Shown: piece by piece, positions 25,056-34,481 of the stretch | Layout: every line of letters starts with the position of its first letter | Numbering within the stretch: position 1 is the first letter of the stretch | Assembly: GCA_002897955.1 (NCBI GenBank) | Contig: BDTY01000064.1 | Span: 1 to 47,530 of the forward strand | Reading direction: 5' to 3' | Length of the DNA stretch: 47,530 bases | DNA from: an archaeon BMS3Bbin15 | GTDB lineage: Archaea > Hydrothermarchaeota > Hydrothermarchaeia > Hydrothermarchaeales > BMS3B | Translations under genes and position numbers: made by a program | The notes under the pieces: model-generated | Told to the model about the DNA's origin: nothing | The model's input: only the letters and a program-made list of their open reading frames with translations | The model's database searches: none

Positions 25056-27095
25056 TTATGTCACCTTGTACCTTTCAAATTTTGGTTCGAATATATCACC
25101 TTTGGCTTTCAACTTATCAAGAACTTCCATAGTATTTGTTTTACTTATCCCCTTCCGCTCACCTATCTCAATAATTTCACTCTTTTTTGCAGTTCCATAT
25201 TCATTCTCAAGTTCTCTTATTATACTTAATATATCATTTATTTTATCTCTCTGAGATTTTGTTATTCCCGAATATATCTTATCTATATCAATCTCACCTG
25301 TTTCCATATCAATACCAGCCTGAGCAAGAGAAGCTTTAACCAGACCTATAGCTGTTTCTGCATCATCTGCAGTTACAATATTACTTAGCCTGACTCTTGC
25401 TCTGGCTTTGGAAAGTCTTACAATTGCCCAGAGCTGTCTGGCAGTTAAGGGTATTGGCATATCTTCAGCCTGCTGAGCCTTTTCACGCATCTGAACATAA
25501 AAATTTTCTATTACCTCTCTTGCCTCTGGACTCAACTCAGGGAAAACATTCTGCTTTGCATAGGCTATATGCTTCCTCAAAAATTCCGGTGACAATGGGG
25601 GTATTACGCTTTCAGGTGAAACTGCGGTGTCAAGAATATGCCTTGCCACGTCTCTTGTCGTTGAAGGGTCATCTCTAACAAAAAATATGAGGTCAAACCT
25701 TGAGAGTATTGAAGGGGGAAGATTCACCTGCTCACTCAGAGCTTTATAATCATCAAACCTGCCATACTTTGGGTTGGCTGCTGCAAGAATTGAACATCTT
25801 GACCTGAAGGTTGCAAGGATTCCGGCTTTGGCTATGCTTACACTCTGCTGCTCCATAGCCTCATGCATGGCGGACCTATCATTTGTTTCCATTTTATCAA
25901 ACTCATCTATACACGCTATACCTTTATCAGCAAGCACCAGAGCACCAGCTTCAAGACTCCAGCCGCCATCACCGAATTCATCCTTAACAGCAGCAGCTGT
26001 AAGACCAGCGCCAGACGTGCCTCTTCCACTGGCATATATGCCTCTAGGAGCAAGTTCCTTGGCAACATACTGAAGAAGCTCGGATTTACCTGTGGCAGGC
26101 TCACCCATAAGAATGATATGAGAATCCCCTCTTACTTTTCCCCCATCTGGAAGATTAATTTGTGGTGCAGAAAATAGCTGGTACATTATTGCTTCCTTGA
26201 TTTTACTGTAACCAAAGATATGTGGTGCAATACTTGCTATTATTTTTTCATAAACATCACTGCTTTTTGAAAATTCCAGAATTTTCTCCACATCTTCCTT
26301 TTTTATTTCAATTTCTTCGAATTCAATCTGAATTGGTTTGAAATTATTGGCTTCAAGAAAAATTTCGAAAACCCTCAATTTAACTGTCCTGTTTCTCTTT
26401 ACGGCAGTTCTCAATATTCCAGACACAAAAACAGTTTCACCGGGTGTTATCTTTCCTGCGAGGTCATCCTCCAGGTAAATAGGTATCTGCTTGGGACTTT
26501 CTCCACCCCTCAGGTCTTCAAGACTTTCCTGTACGAGTATTTTCTGGGAATCCCTGAAGACAGAATCCTCAACAATAAGCTTGTAGGTTGACTTGCGTTC
26601 ACAGCTCTCGCAGATGTAAGGTTCCCTCAGAACATCATCTTTCTGCTCCACATAATTGATATGATTGCATTGCTGACATTCAAAGGCACCGGTTATAAGC
26701 TTTGGTCTGACATCTGTTGCCTTTCTTACTATACCGTCAATACCTATAAACCTCCCTATATCACTACTTCTAAGCTCTCGAATCAATACATTTGCTGTGT
26801 CTGGCAGGTTTATGAAGCGCACATTTACCTTGACCTTCACCTCTCCAACTACAGGAAGGTCAATTGCAGCCATAGCCCTGTGAGCGGCATTCAGGGCTTC
26901 ATCTGGGTTATATAGAAGAGTTTCAGCAAGAACGTAGTCATACTTCTCAAGAACTTCCATATCAACTTCAAGGCTTTGTTTGGCAGGATAATGACGGATA
27001 ATATCAAGAATATCTATGGTATAGTAACTCCTGAAGAACTTCTCAAATTTCTTCTGCAGTTCTTTACCTGTTAATCTGCTTTCCTCTGCAAGCAT
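25056..27095 (-). CDS. mcm: MCM replicative helicase
   Basis: The hexameric 3'-5' helicase of the replication fork, 679 residues and without an intein. N-terminal domain residues 1-250 include a zinc finger (CQQC, then CESC) near residues 138-166. The AAA+ core has Walker A GEPATGKSELLQ near residue 330, the following GRGTSGAGLTAAAV, Walker B GIACIDEFDKM, and the arginine finger in SILSRFDLIF. The C-terminal winged helix (ELENEYGTAKKSEIIEIGER) is present. The last residues EPKFERYKVT resemble the end EPKIGRFKI of the neighbouring OB protein, so the two winged helices may be related. Confidence 0.97.
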   Translation of the reverse strand: MLAEESRLTGKELQKKFEKFFRSYYTIDILDIIRHYPAKQSLEVDMEVLEKYDYVLAETLLYNPDEALNAAHRAMAAIDLPVVGEVKVKVNVRFINLPDTANVLIRELRSSDIGRFIGIDGIVRKATDVRPKLITGAFECQQCNHINYVEQKDDVLREPYICESCERKSTYKLIVEDSVFRDSQKILVQESLEDLRGGESPKQIPIYLEDDLAGKITPGETVFVSGILRTAVKRNRTVKLRVFEIFLEANNFKPIQIEFEEIEIKKEDVEKILEFSKSSDVYEKIIASIAPHIFGYSKIKEAIMYQLFSAPQINLPDGGKVRGDSHIILMGEPATGKSELLQYVAKELAPRGIYASGRGTSGAGLTAAAVKDEFGDGGWSLEAGALVLADKGIACIDEFDKMETNDRSAMHEAMEQQSVSIAKAGILATFRSRCSILAAANPKYGRFDDYKALSEQVNLPPSILSRFDLIFFVRDDPSTTRDVARHILDTAVSPESVIPPLSPEFLRKHIAYAKQNVFPELSPEAREVIENFYVQMREKAQQAEDMPIPLTARQLWAIVRLSKARARVRLSNIVTADDAETAIGLVKASLAQAGIDMETGEIDIDKIYSGITKSQRDKINDILSIIRELENEYGTAKKSEIIEIGERKGISKTNTMEVLDKLKAKGDIFEPKFERYKVT

Positions 27096-27130
27096 AAAAT
27101 ATACTCCCTCTCATAGATTAATAATTTTTC

Positions 27131-27162
27131 TAAATATACATTTCTCTTTCGTATGGAAATGT
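27131..27162 (-). promoter_or_regulatory. mcm promoter with an overlapping inverted repeat
   Basis: On the minus strand a TGTATATTTAG TATA-like box (27131-27140) lies about 40 bases before the mcm ATG. Overlapping it, ACATTTC (27138-27144) and GAAATGT (27156-27162) form a 7-bp inverted repeat with an 11-base spacer. Such a dyad at the TATA box could bind a repressor. GAGGGAG serves as the ribosome site. Confidence 0.45.
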
Positions 27163-27210
27163 CTTTGCCAAGAGCACTGCAAAAGTGAAAGTTAGCCAGA
27201 CATGTATAAA

Positions 27211-28068
27211 TTAGAATTCAATGCCAATCCCATAAACTTTCTCAATATTTTCCTTATGAATTATATAAACATCCTCTTCACTTATGAACCCTTCCTTTAG
27301 AAGATTGAGAGTAACTCTGGGCACACTCTTGGGCCCAACAACAGCACCCGGTCTTCGCCTATCATCTATATAGTCACTTTCCATAAGGAATCTCTTCCCC
27401 TCTTTCAAGGCTTCAAGAATATTGACACGCTTTGATATCAACGACGGCATTATACCTGTTTTCGAAGCTACCTCTATAAAAGGCGGAGAGAAGTGCTTAA
27501 CCACTCTATTACTGTCAAGCCCTGCCTTTTCAGCAAGTTCGGAAAACTCATAAAAACCACTCTCCCCTATACTCTCTGTATGAAGCTGAACAGCACAGTC
27601 TATCTCTCCAGCCTTTTTAAAAGCATAGAAAAGAAGCTCATGGCAGGCATCGATAATATCTTTGCTTACTTCATAATGCGGCCTTCCAAGCTCGCCAAGA
27701 GCAATTGCTTTATTCTCCTCAATAAATCCACATGCGAGGTCCACGGCATCTTTTGCAATCTTTAAAGCTTCAACCCTGCCTCTTTCTTCAATCATGAAAT
27801 GAAACTCGGCAGGATGAACACCGAGAACAGTAAAAACCTTGATTCCAAGTTCTTCAATCTTCTCTCCAAGAACCAGTGTTTTCTCATATAGCCTGTGGAA
27901 ATTCTCAAGGGTAACACCACTGTAGCCCATATCTTTTGTAAGTTTATTTACAAGAAGAATGGTATTTCCACCCGCTCGTTTAAACTTTTTCACAGCGTCA
28001 AGACCATAGCCATTCAATTCATCTATATGTATATGATTATCAGTCAGAGGAAATGTTGCTGTAGTCAT
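27211..28068 (-). CDS. TatD-related metal-dependent hydrolase (COG1099 type)
   Basis: A TIM-barrel amidohydrolase-fold protein of 285 residues. The metal site starts at PLTDNHIHIDE near residue 10. LGVHPAEFH, IALGELGRPHYEVSK, AVQLHTESIGESG and VVKHFSPPF supply further histidine and glutamate ligands, and LMESDYIDDRRRPGAVVGP contributes the final aspartate. TatD relatives are 3'-5' DNA/RNA nucleases, but the archaeal COG1099 branch has no assigned substrate that I know of. It lies 12 bases after the DUF116 gene and upstream of mcm on the same strand. Confidence 0.88.
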   Translation of the reverse strand: MTTATFPLTDNHIHIDELNGYGLDAVKKFKRAGGNTILLVNKLTKDMGYSGVTLENFHRLYEKTLVLGEKIEELGIKVFTVLGVHPAEFHFMIEERGRVEALKIAKDAVDLACGFIEENKAIALGELGRPHYEVSKDIIDACHELLFYAFKKAGEIDCAVQLHTESIGESGFYEFSELAEKAGLDSNRVVKHFSPPFIEVASKTGIMPSLISKRVNILEALKEGKRFLMESDYIDDRRRPGAVVGPKSVPRVTLNLLKEGFISEEDVYIIHKENIEKVYGIGIEF

Positions 28069-28079
28069 AAATTATCTTC

Positions 28080-28778
28080 CTAAGCCTCTGATTTATCACC
28101 GCTGCACGACAGCTTATTTGTTTCATCTTTTATGTTTTCAATGCCAAGTCTCAGCTTTCTGAAGACCTCTTTTACATCTACCTCTGTATTGACACATCCA
28201 TCTTTTAGAAGAGGAACCCCCACCACAGCACATTCAGCTCTTGAGATTTCATGCATGCTCATATTTAAATCCTGATGGCAGGCTATTCCAAGGGCTGCGC
28301 CTGGCCTCACTTTTTTGACAATCCTTTTGACAAAACTTCCTCCCGGCACGATATAGAATTTATAGCCCAGCCTTTCAGCCTCTGCTTTAATATCCTTAAC
28401 AATACAGAGACCGCAGCTCTTGCAGTCTATCCCTGTTATCGAATCAAGCCTTGCAGGACACTTGGAATGCCTTACACACTGAGGCACAACAACAATTCTA
28501 TCATCTGGAGATATCCTTGCAAATTTACGTTCATTGAGATTATTCCTCACCTCAATGCCAATGAGGTCAACTATTCTATCACTTATGCCGAAAAAATTTG
28601 CTATTTTTTTGAATTGCAGATAAAATGTATCCACAGTAAAGAGAAGTATTCTGGGAAAAAGAAGTCTGTTCTTCTTTACCAGCATCACTCCAAGAATTAG
28701 AGATATAATTAAAAATAACGCCAGAAGTACCAGAACAGTAATTGTGATTTTCCCAATTATAGAGTAAATCTGGTCCAT
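28080..28778 (-). CDS. DUF116 protein, membrane-anchored with cysteine clusters
   Basis: A 232-residue protein with one or two N-terminal membrane helices (ITITVLVLLALFLIISLILG), then the DUF116 (COG1852) domain: VVVPQCVRHSKCPARLDSIT, IDCKSCGLCIVKD, FYIVPGGSFVKRIV and a late LKDGCVNTEVD. The CxxCxxC pattern suggests an iron-sulfur or zinc site facing the cytoplasm. The function of the family is unknown. Its promoter is unusual: a tandem 25-bp duplication. Confidence 0.88.
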   Translation of the reverse strand: MDQIYSIIGKITITVLVLLALFLIISLILGVMLVKKNRLLFPRILLFTVDTFYLQFKKIANFFGISDRIVDLIGIEVRNNLNERKFARISPDDRIVVVPQCVRHSKCPARLDSITGIDCKSCGLCIVKDIKAEAERLGYKFYIVPGGSFVKRIVKKVRPGAALGIACHQDLNMSMHEISRAECAVVGVPLLKDGCVNTEVDVKEVFRKLRLGIENIKDETNKLSCSGDKSEA

Positions 28779-28782
28779 ATTT

Positions 28783-28832
28783 CCACCTTAAAGTTATATA
28801 TTAATTACCACTTTAAGATTATATATTATTAA
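28783..28832. repeat. Tandem 25-bp repeat carrying duplicated TATA elements
   Basis: 28783-28807 and 28808-28832 are adjacent 25-mers sharing 20 positions (both begin CCAC and contain TTATATATTA). Each unit on the minus strand contains a TATATAA box and an AAGGTGG- or AAAGTGG-type sequence. The proximal AAGGTGG is the DUF116 ribosome site. The proximal TATA is too close to the ATG (28778) to work, so the distal TATA is probably the active one. Confidence 0.65.
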
Positions 28833-28903
28833 CTCTAATAATATTATTAACAAAAGTTGAAAAATTGAAAACGTTTTTTTTTGTTATTAAATAATAATGA
28901 ATC

Positions 28904-29041
28904 ATGGACTACACTAAATGCGAAAACTGCAATGTTCCGGTAAGCCACTGCGACGGTATGACCCGTTATAAGTGTGGAGAGGAAAAAAAGGAAGTTAAGA
29001 AATTTTGTGTTTATGACAGATTTATGAAGCATAAGAAATAA
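28904..29041 (+). CDS. Small cysteine-rich protein (45 residues), possibly truncated by a stop codon
   Basis: A short frame reads MDYTKCENCNVPVSHCDGMT, then RYKCGEEKKEVKKFCVYDRF, ending MKHKK. Cysteines at 6, 9, 16, 24 and 35 suggest a zinc-binding fold. The same frame continues after the TAA (29039-29041) for 29 more sense codons (AGEFCKKKDRLISRQFELMM and a short acidic tail). It then ends at a TAA that overlaps the methyltransferase ATG. It may be a longer gene with a nonsense mutation, or two tiny genes. There is no clear ribosome site. The family is not recognised. Confidence 0.45.
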   Translation: MDYTKCENCNVPVSHCDGMTRYKCGEEKKEVKKFCVYDRFMKHKK

Positions 29042-29130
29042 GCAGGAGAGTTCTGCAAAAAGAAAGACAGGCTCATTTCCAGACAGTTTGAACTCATGAT
29101 GGAAGAACAATTGAAGGGGGATGGACCATA

Positions 29131-30945
29131 ATGGTAAAACAAGTATCAAAAGAATCATTAGATATTACAAAAGAGAAGATAGCACAATTAAAAAAATTAT
29201 TTCCTGAAGTAATCAGTGAAGGAAAAATAGACGTTGAGAAACTACAAAGGACACTAGCAGATGACGTTGATGGAAAAGATGAGAAGTATAGCTTCAATTG
29301 GGCAGGAAGAAAAGACACATTCAAAAGTATTCAAACAACAGCTAAAGGGACATTAGTTCCTGCAGAAAAAGACTCTGTTAATTGGGATAAAACTGAAAAC
29401 CTATTTATTGAAGGAGATAATTTAGAAGTATTAAAATTATTGCAAAAAGCATATTTTGAAAAGATTAAATTAATCTATATTGATCCACCATATAATACAG
29501 GAAAAGATTTCATTTACAAAGATAATTTCAAACAAAGTATTAAATCATATTTTGAACAAACTAGACAATCAGAAAATGGCATTAAATTAACTACAAACCC
29601 CGAAACTAGTGGCAGATATCATTCTGACTGGATATCTATGATGTACCCTAGATTATTTATTGCTAGAAATTTATTGAGAAACGATGGGGTAATTATTGTA
29701 TCAATCGATGACAATGAAGTTCATAATTTGAGATTAATATTAAATGAAATATTTGGAGAAGAAAATTTTATTGCAGATGTTATTTGGAATTCTACAAAAT
29801 CTGTAACTAACACAGCCATAGTGTCTGTTGCCCACACACATAATTTAGTATATTTAAAAAATAAAGACTATTTTGTTGTGCATAGAACTGAATTCAGACT
29901 ACCTGAATCAGGAGAAGGATTCTCCAATCCAGATCATGACCCTAGAGGTCCTTGGAAAGCTGATCCATTTCAGGTAGGGGGGTGGAGACCTAATCAACAA
30001 TATGAGGTCAAAAATCCAAAAACAGGAAAAATATACAAACCAAATCCTGGATGTAGTTGGAAAAATGACTACAAAAAATTCCAAGAATTATTAAAAGACA
30101 ATAGGATAGTGTTTGGCGCTACTGGAGAGGCAGGCCCACAGAGAAAGAGATTTCTTTCTGAAGCTACTGAAAGGGGCAGGGTAGTGACTACCATCTGGAA
30201 TGATGTTGATACAACTACTAATGCCACCCAATATCTAAAAAAAATGTTTGGATTTAGCGCTTTTGATAACCCAAAACCTGTTAATCTAATTCAAAGATTT
30301 ATTCAATTAGGTACTGTTGATGAGGGGGTTATTATGGACTTCTTTTCAGGGTCAGGCACAACAGCTGAAGCTGTATTACAGCAAAATATTGAAGATGGAG
30401 GTACAAGAACATTTATTTGTGTTCAATTACCTGAACCAACAAATAAAGAATCCGAGGCCAGAAAGGAAGGCTTTGAGAAAATATCGGATATAGCAAAAAA
30501 AAGGATTCGTAAAGTGATATCTCGTATAAATAAAGAAAAAAATCAAAAATTTGGTTTTAAAGTATTTGAATTGAAATCATCTAATTATAGACAGTGGGAA
30601 AATTATGACGGAAAAGACATAACAGAACTATCTAAACAAATGAAGTTATTTACAGACCCATTAATTAAAAGTTACAAAGAAATTGATGTAATTTATGAGT
30701 GTATTATAAAAGAAGGATTGAGTCTAAATGCTAAAATAGACAAATTGGCAATAAAGAACAACTCAATCTATAAAGTAAGCGATCAGGATTTTAGTTTCTA
30801 TATAACATTAGATAGAGACTTAAAAATGGAAAGTCTAAACAAATTATATCTAAAAAAGAGCGATGTGCTAATTTGTCTTGACCAAGCATTATCAGACAGT
30901 GGAAAAACCAATCTAGCTGTTCAGTGTAATTTAAAAACAATATAG
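29131..30945 (+). CDS. Type III-like DNA methyltransferase (Mod), no Res partner
   Basis: A 604-residue adenine-type methyltransferase. DPPYNTGKDF (motif IV) is near residue 118, and the SAM-binding DFFSGSGTT (motif I) comes later, near residue 402, i.e. the beta-class order used by type III Mod subunits. The N-terminal LFPEVISEGKIDVEKL and FIEGDNLEVLKLLQKAY are typical. The C-terminal domain is complete, ending NLAVQCNLKTI. No Res helicase-nuclease follows; the next sequence is an IS-like remnant. TTA, AAA and GAA codons dominate, unlike neighbouring genes, so it was probably acquired. It may act as an orphan epigenetic or protective methylase. The start overlaps the preceding stop (TAATG). 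Confidence 0.92.
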   Translation: MVKQVSKESLDITKEKIAQLKKLFPEVISEGKIDVEKLQRTLADDVDGKDEKYSFNWAGRKDTFKSIQTTAKGTLVPAEKDSVNWDKTENLFIEGDNLEVLKLLQKAYFEKIKLIYIDPPYNTGKDFIYKDNFKQSIKSYFEQTRQSENGIKLTTNPETSGRYHSDWISMMYPRLFIARNLLRNDGVIIVSIDDNEVHNLRLILNEIFGEENFIADVIWNSTKSVTNTAIVSVAHTHNLVYLKNKDYFVVHRTEFRLPESGEGFSNPDHDPRGPWKADPFQVGGWRPNQQYEVKNPKTGKIYKPNPGCSWKNDYKKFQELLKDNRIVFGATGEAGPQRKRFLSEATERGRVVTTIWNDVDTTTNATQYLKKMFGFSAFDNPKPVNLIQRFIQLGTVDEGVIMDFFSGSGTTAEAVLQQNIEDGGTRTFICVQLPEPTNKESEARKEGFEKISDIAKKRIRKVISRINKEKNQKFGFKVFELKSSNYRQWENYDGKDITELSKQMKLFTDPLIKSYKEIDVIYECIIKEGLSLNAKIDKLAIKNNSIYKVSDQDFSFYITLDRDLKMESLNKLYLKKSDVLICLDQALSDSGKTNLAVQCNLKTI

Positions 30946-30949
30946 GTGG

Positions 30950-31268
30950 CCTATGTAAACTACTCCCGCTAAAGCAGGGAGCTTTCCATCGGAGGTTGAG
31001 ATAAGTGCACAGCACCACTGAGAACCCCATCATCTGGACGAAAGAGCTGGTTTACAGCAACTCCTGCTCTGGTAAACTGGGAAAAAAATTTGGGGTTGAT
31101 GAAACCCTGAAAGAATTTCCGCACCAGAGCCGATTTGACAGCAATAGCCAGCGAGGCTTTCCTATCACTATTCACAATCTTTAAATTGTTGTTAAAGCAT
31201 ATATCGTTTTTGGAGGTGAAACAGGGCAATTCCTCCCTTCTCTGAAGAGAGAAGGTTTCATTGCCCAA
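30950..31268 (-). mobile_element. IS200/IS605-like remnant without tnpB (omega-RNA-like region)
   Basis: There is no convincing gene in this 320-bp stretch. On the minus strand it ends CTCCCTGCTTTAGCGGGAGT (about 30962-30981), a hairpin like those at the right end of TnpB elements where the omega RNA terminates. At the other end 31224-31266 folds into a long hairpin: GGGCAAT pairs with ATTGCCC, enclosing an 8-bp stem CCTTCTCT/AGAGAAGG with a GAAG loop. The 99-codon minus-strand frame across it looks like translated RNA. It may be a decayed or non-autonomous, palindrome-ended element. The assignment is inference from hairpins and memory of such ends. Confidence 0.5.
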
Positions 31269-31273
31269 AAGTT

Positions 31274-32550
<1,277 letters not shown>

Positions 32551-32556
32551 CTTTTT

Positions 32557-32898
32557 TCAAAACAGGGGTGGGGAATGAGTGGCAATGAGGACTAAAGGCT
32601 CTTTTGAAGTATTTTTAATTTCATGCTCTATGCCATGAGGAACAAATATATAATCTCCTGCTCTGACCTCCTTCTCCTCACCTGCAAAGCTACCGGTACC
32701 ATTTCCGGAGAGTATATATATGGAATCTCCTTCCTTATTGTGCACATGGAGGGGTGCTTCATTCCCTGGAGCTATTTTAAGAATGGACACGCTTATTGAA
32801 TTTTCGGATTCAGCACCAGTAAGAAATTTAGCAATTCTAACTCCTTTGAATTTTGGATGTTCTTCAAACTTTCTTTCGTCATTAAAATCATACTTCAC
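32557..32898 (-). CDS. Cupin-domain protein
   Basis: A 113-residue single cupin: PGNEAPLHVHNKEGDSIYIL (motif 1 with two His and a Glu), then GDYIFVPHGIEHEIKN (motif 2 with the third His). It probably binds one metal ion; the ligand or reaction is unknown. The start is GTG at 32898, supported by GGGAGG. It lies 11 bases after the PEP carboxylase stop in the same operon. Confidence 0.88.
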   Translation of the reverse strand: MKYDFNDERKFEEHPKFKGVRIAKFLTGAESENSISVSILKIAPGNEAPLHVHNKEGDSIYILSGNGTGSFAGEEKEVRAGDYIFVPHGIEHEIKNTSKEPLVLIATHSPPLF

Positions 32899-32909
32899 AA
32901 CTATCCCTC

Positions 32910-34481
32910 CTAACCAAGAGCTTTTCTCGCCTTTGCTATCCTCATAATCATTTCATGGGCAAGCTCTTTCTCAACATCAAGAAGTTTTTCAGTATCGAGG
33001 AGCATATATTTCAGGTAGGGCTTGAGTCTTACCATCATTTCCAGAGCCTCTTTATCTTTCTGCCGTGGTTCTATATCAAGATACTCATAAATATACTCGA
33101 CATCCCTGCGCACAAGCTTCATGGCATATTCTGGCAGAAAACTTTCTATCACCCCGAGGTTGAGAAAACCTGCTGCAAATTCCATGTCCTCTTTTATGCT
33201 TGGATAAAAATCAAAGAAAATATCAAGTTTTCCTTTCCTGTCAAGGGCTTTCAAACCTCTTCCTGTGCCTATAAACTCTGGAGGAAGCCCGATTGTATAT
33301 AGAGCACCTGTGAATTTGATTGCTCTCGGAAGTTCTGGAAGCTTATCAATCTGAAGCCTCTGAAGTTCGAGGGCAAGCTCTCTGTCTTCAATAAGAGAGG
33401 CAATTTTTGATGGCATTGGAACTTCTCTGGCATAGCCGAGTGCCCCCTTTCTGGCAAGTCTGTCTCTCCTGTCTGGCATTAGGTCGGAAACTCTTAGCAG
33501 TCCTGAATAGTCAATATAGTAGAAGCTGAGAAGATATTCTTTTACAAAAGTAGCTATAATAGTGGTAATTTCTTTTCTATCTCCCTCTGAATATCTCAGA
33601 GGTTTTGCTTTTGGAAGGGAAGTTTTAAGTTTCTTTACAACACCTTTTGTTGCTTCTATGCCATGGTCGTAGCGTAGGGCTGACTGTACTGTCAGTGTTC
33701 TTATTCCTGAGTACTCTTTTATCAGGTTATCAAGATTTTCTGGAGAGGCATGCCCTCTGAAGGGTAATGTGCCGGCACCCAGTATCGGACTTATTTCAAA
33801 GCCTATATCTTCTCCAGCTCTATATGCCTCAGATATGGCAACTTTACATGCAAGAGAAGCTGCAATATGCCCATAGGAGAGAGCAGGGTCACTTCTTCCT
33901 ATTAAAAGTCTGAATACCTCGGGTAGTGGCACTATCTCCTTAACCTTTTCGGAATAATCTTTCAGCAAATTTCCAACTGTTAATAGCTCCGGAATTTCTT
34001 CTATGAGGGGAATAAGTTCGAACTCTTCAGGGGGTATTTCAATGCCAAGTTCTCTTTCAGCCAGACCTGCCACGTCAAGCATTCTCTTTCTTGCTCCGAC
34101 AAGCTCATCAGCCTCAGAAGACATGGGATGTATAACTTCAACCACACTCAGGTGGTCATAGCTTTCACTACCCTTATACTGGGCTTCCATAATACTCATA
34201 AGAGCCATAAGCTGTCTGAAAACATTCTCCATTGAAGCAGAGGGCATCCTTGGAGTGATAAAAACATCTTTGCCAGGCTCAAGACCGGCATCTATAACTT
34301 CGCCCACTACCTGGGCAGTCTGGTGATAGGGTGTGAGCTTACCTTCATAGTCCACCATATATTCATCAAACCCATAATCTGTGAAGCATTCACGAGCTTC
34401 TTCTGGCTCTTCCTGAACAGGCACATATTTAACCGCTGAGTCAGGGTGCTGGGTAGCCATAGCTGCCGGAATCTTTCTCAT
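32910..34481 (-). CDS. ppcA: Phosphoenolpyruvate carboxylase, archaeal type
   Basis: Fixes bicarbonate onto PEP to make oxaloacetate. At 523 residues it is the short archaeal (PpcA) form, about half the bacterial size. The start MRKIPAAMATQHPDSA is diagnostic. FITPRMPSASMENVFRQLMA, EVIHPMSSEADELV, FRLLIGRSDPALSYGH and GTLPFRGHASPENLD follow. The terminal half has FIGTGRGLKAL. The first ATG overlaps the aldolase stop (ATGA), so synthesis is coupled. The enzyme feeds oxaloacetate to aspartate and thus to the threonine genes elsewhere in the window. Confidence 0.95.
   Translation of the reverse strand: MRKIPAAMATQHPDSAVKYVPVQEEPEEARECFTDYGFDEYMVDYEGKLTPYHQTAQVVGEVIDAGLEPGKDVFITPRMPSASMENVFRQLMALMSIMEAQYKGSESYDHLSVVEVIHPMSSEADELVGARKRMLDVAGLAERELGIEIPPEEFELIPLIEEIPELLTVGNLLKDYSEKVKEIVPLPEVFRLLIGRSDPALSYGHIAASLACKVAISEAYRAGEDIGFEISPILGAGTLPFRGHASPENLDNLIKEYSGIRTLTVQSALRYDHGIEATKGVVKKLKTSLPKAKPLRYSEGDRKEITTIIATFVKEYLLSFYYIDYSGLLRVSDLMPDRRDRLARKGALGYAREVPMPSKIASLIEDRELALELQRLQIDKLPELPRAIKFTGALYTIGLPPEFIGTGRGLKALDRKGKLDIFFDFYPSIKEDMEFAAGFLNLGVIESFLPEYAMKLVRRDVEYIYEYLDIEPRQKDKEALEMMVRLKPYLKYMLLDTEKLLDVEKELAHEMIMRIAKARKALG

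Noticed and set aside
25056-27095. Intein in MCM
   Set aside because: The Walker A, Walker B and arginine-finger segments are continuous and the length is normal for an intein-free archaeal MCM.
29039-29041. In-frame TAA as a possible recoded amino-acid codon
   Set aside because: Pyrrolysine uses TAG and selenocysteine TGA; TAA readthrough is not expected, so a nonsense change or two separate frames is simpler.
28847-29158. 103-codon minus-strand frame rich in Leu and Phe
   Set aside because: It overlaps the Cys-rich plus-strand frame and the methyltransferase start; its composition is that of an AT-rich antisense shadow.
30969-31268. 99-codon minus-strand frame downstream of the methyltransferase
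   Set aside because: It runs exactly across the IS-like remnant and through both hairpins, has no ribosome site, and looks like translated non-coding RNA.
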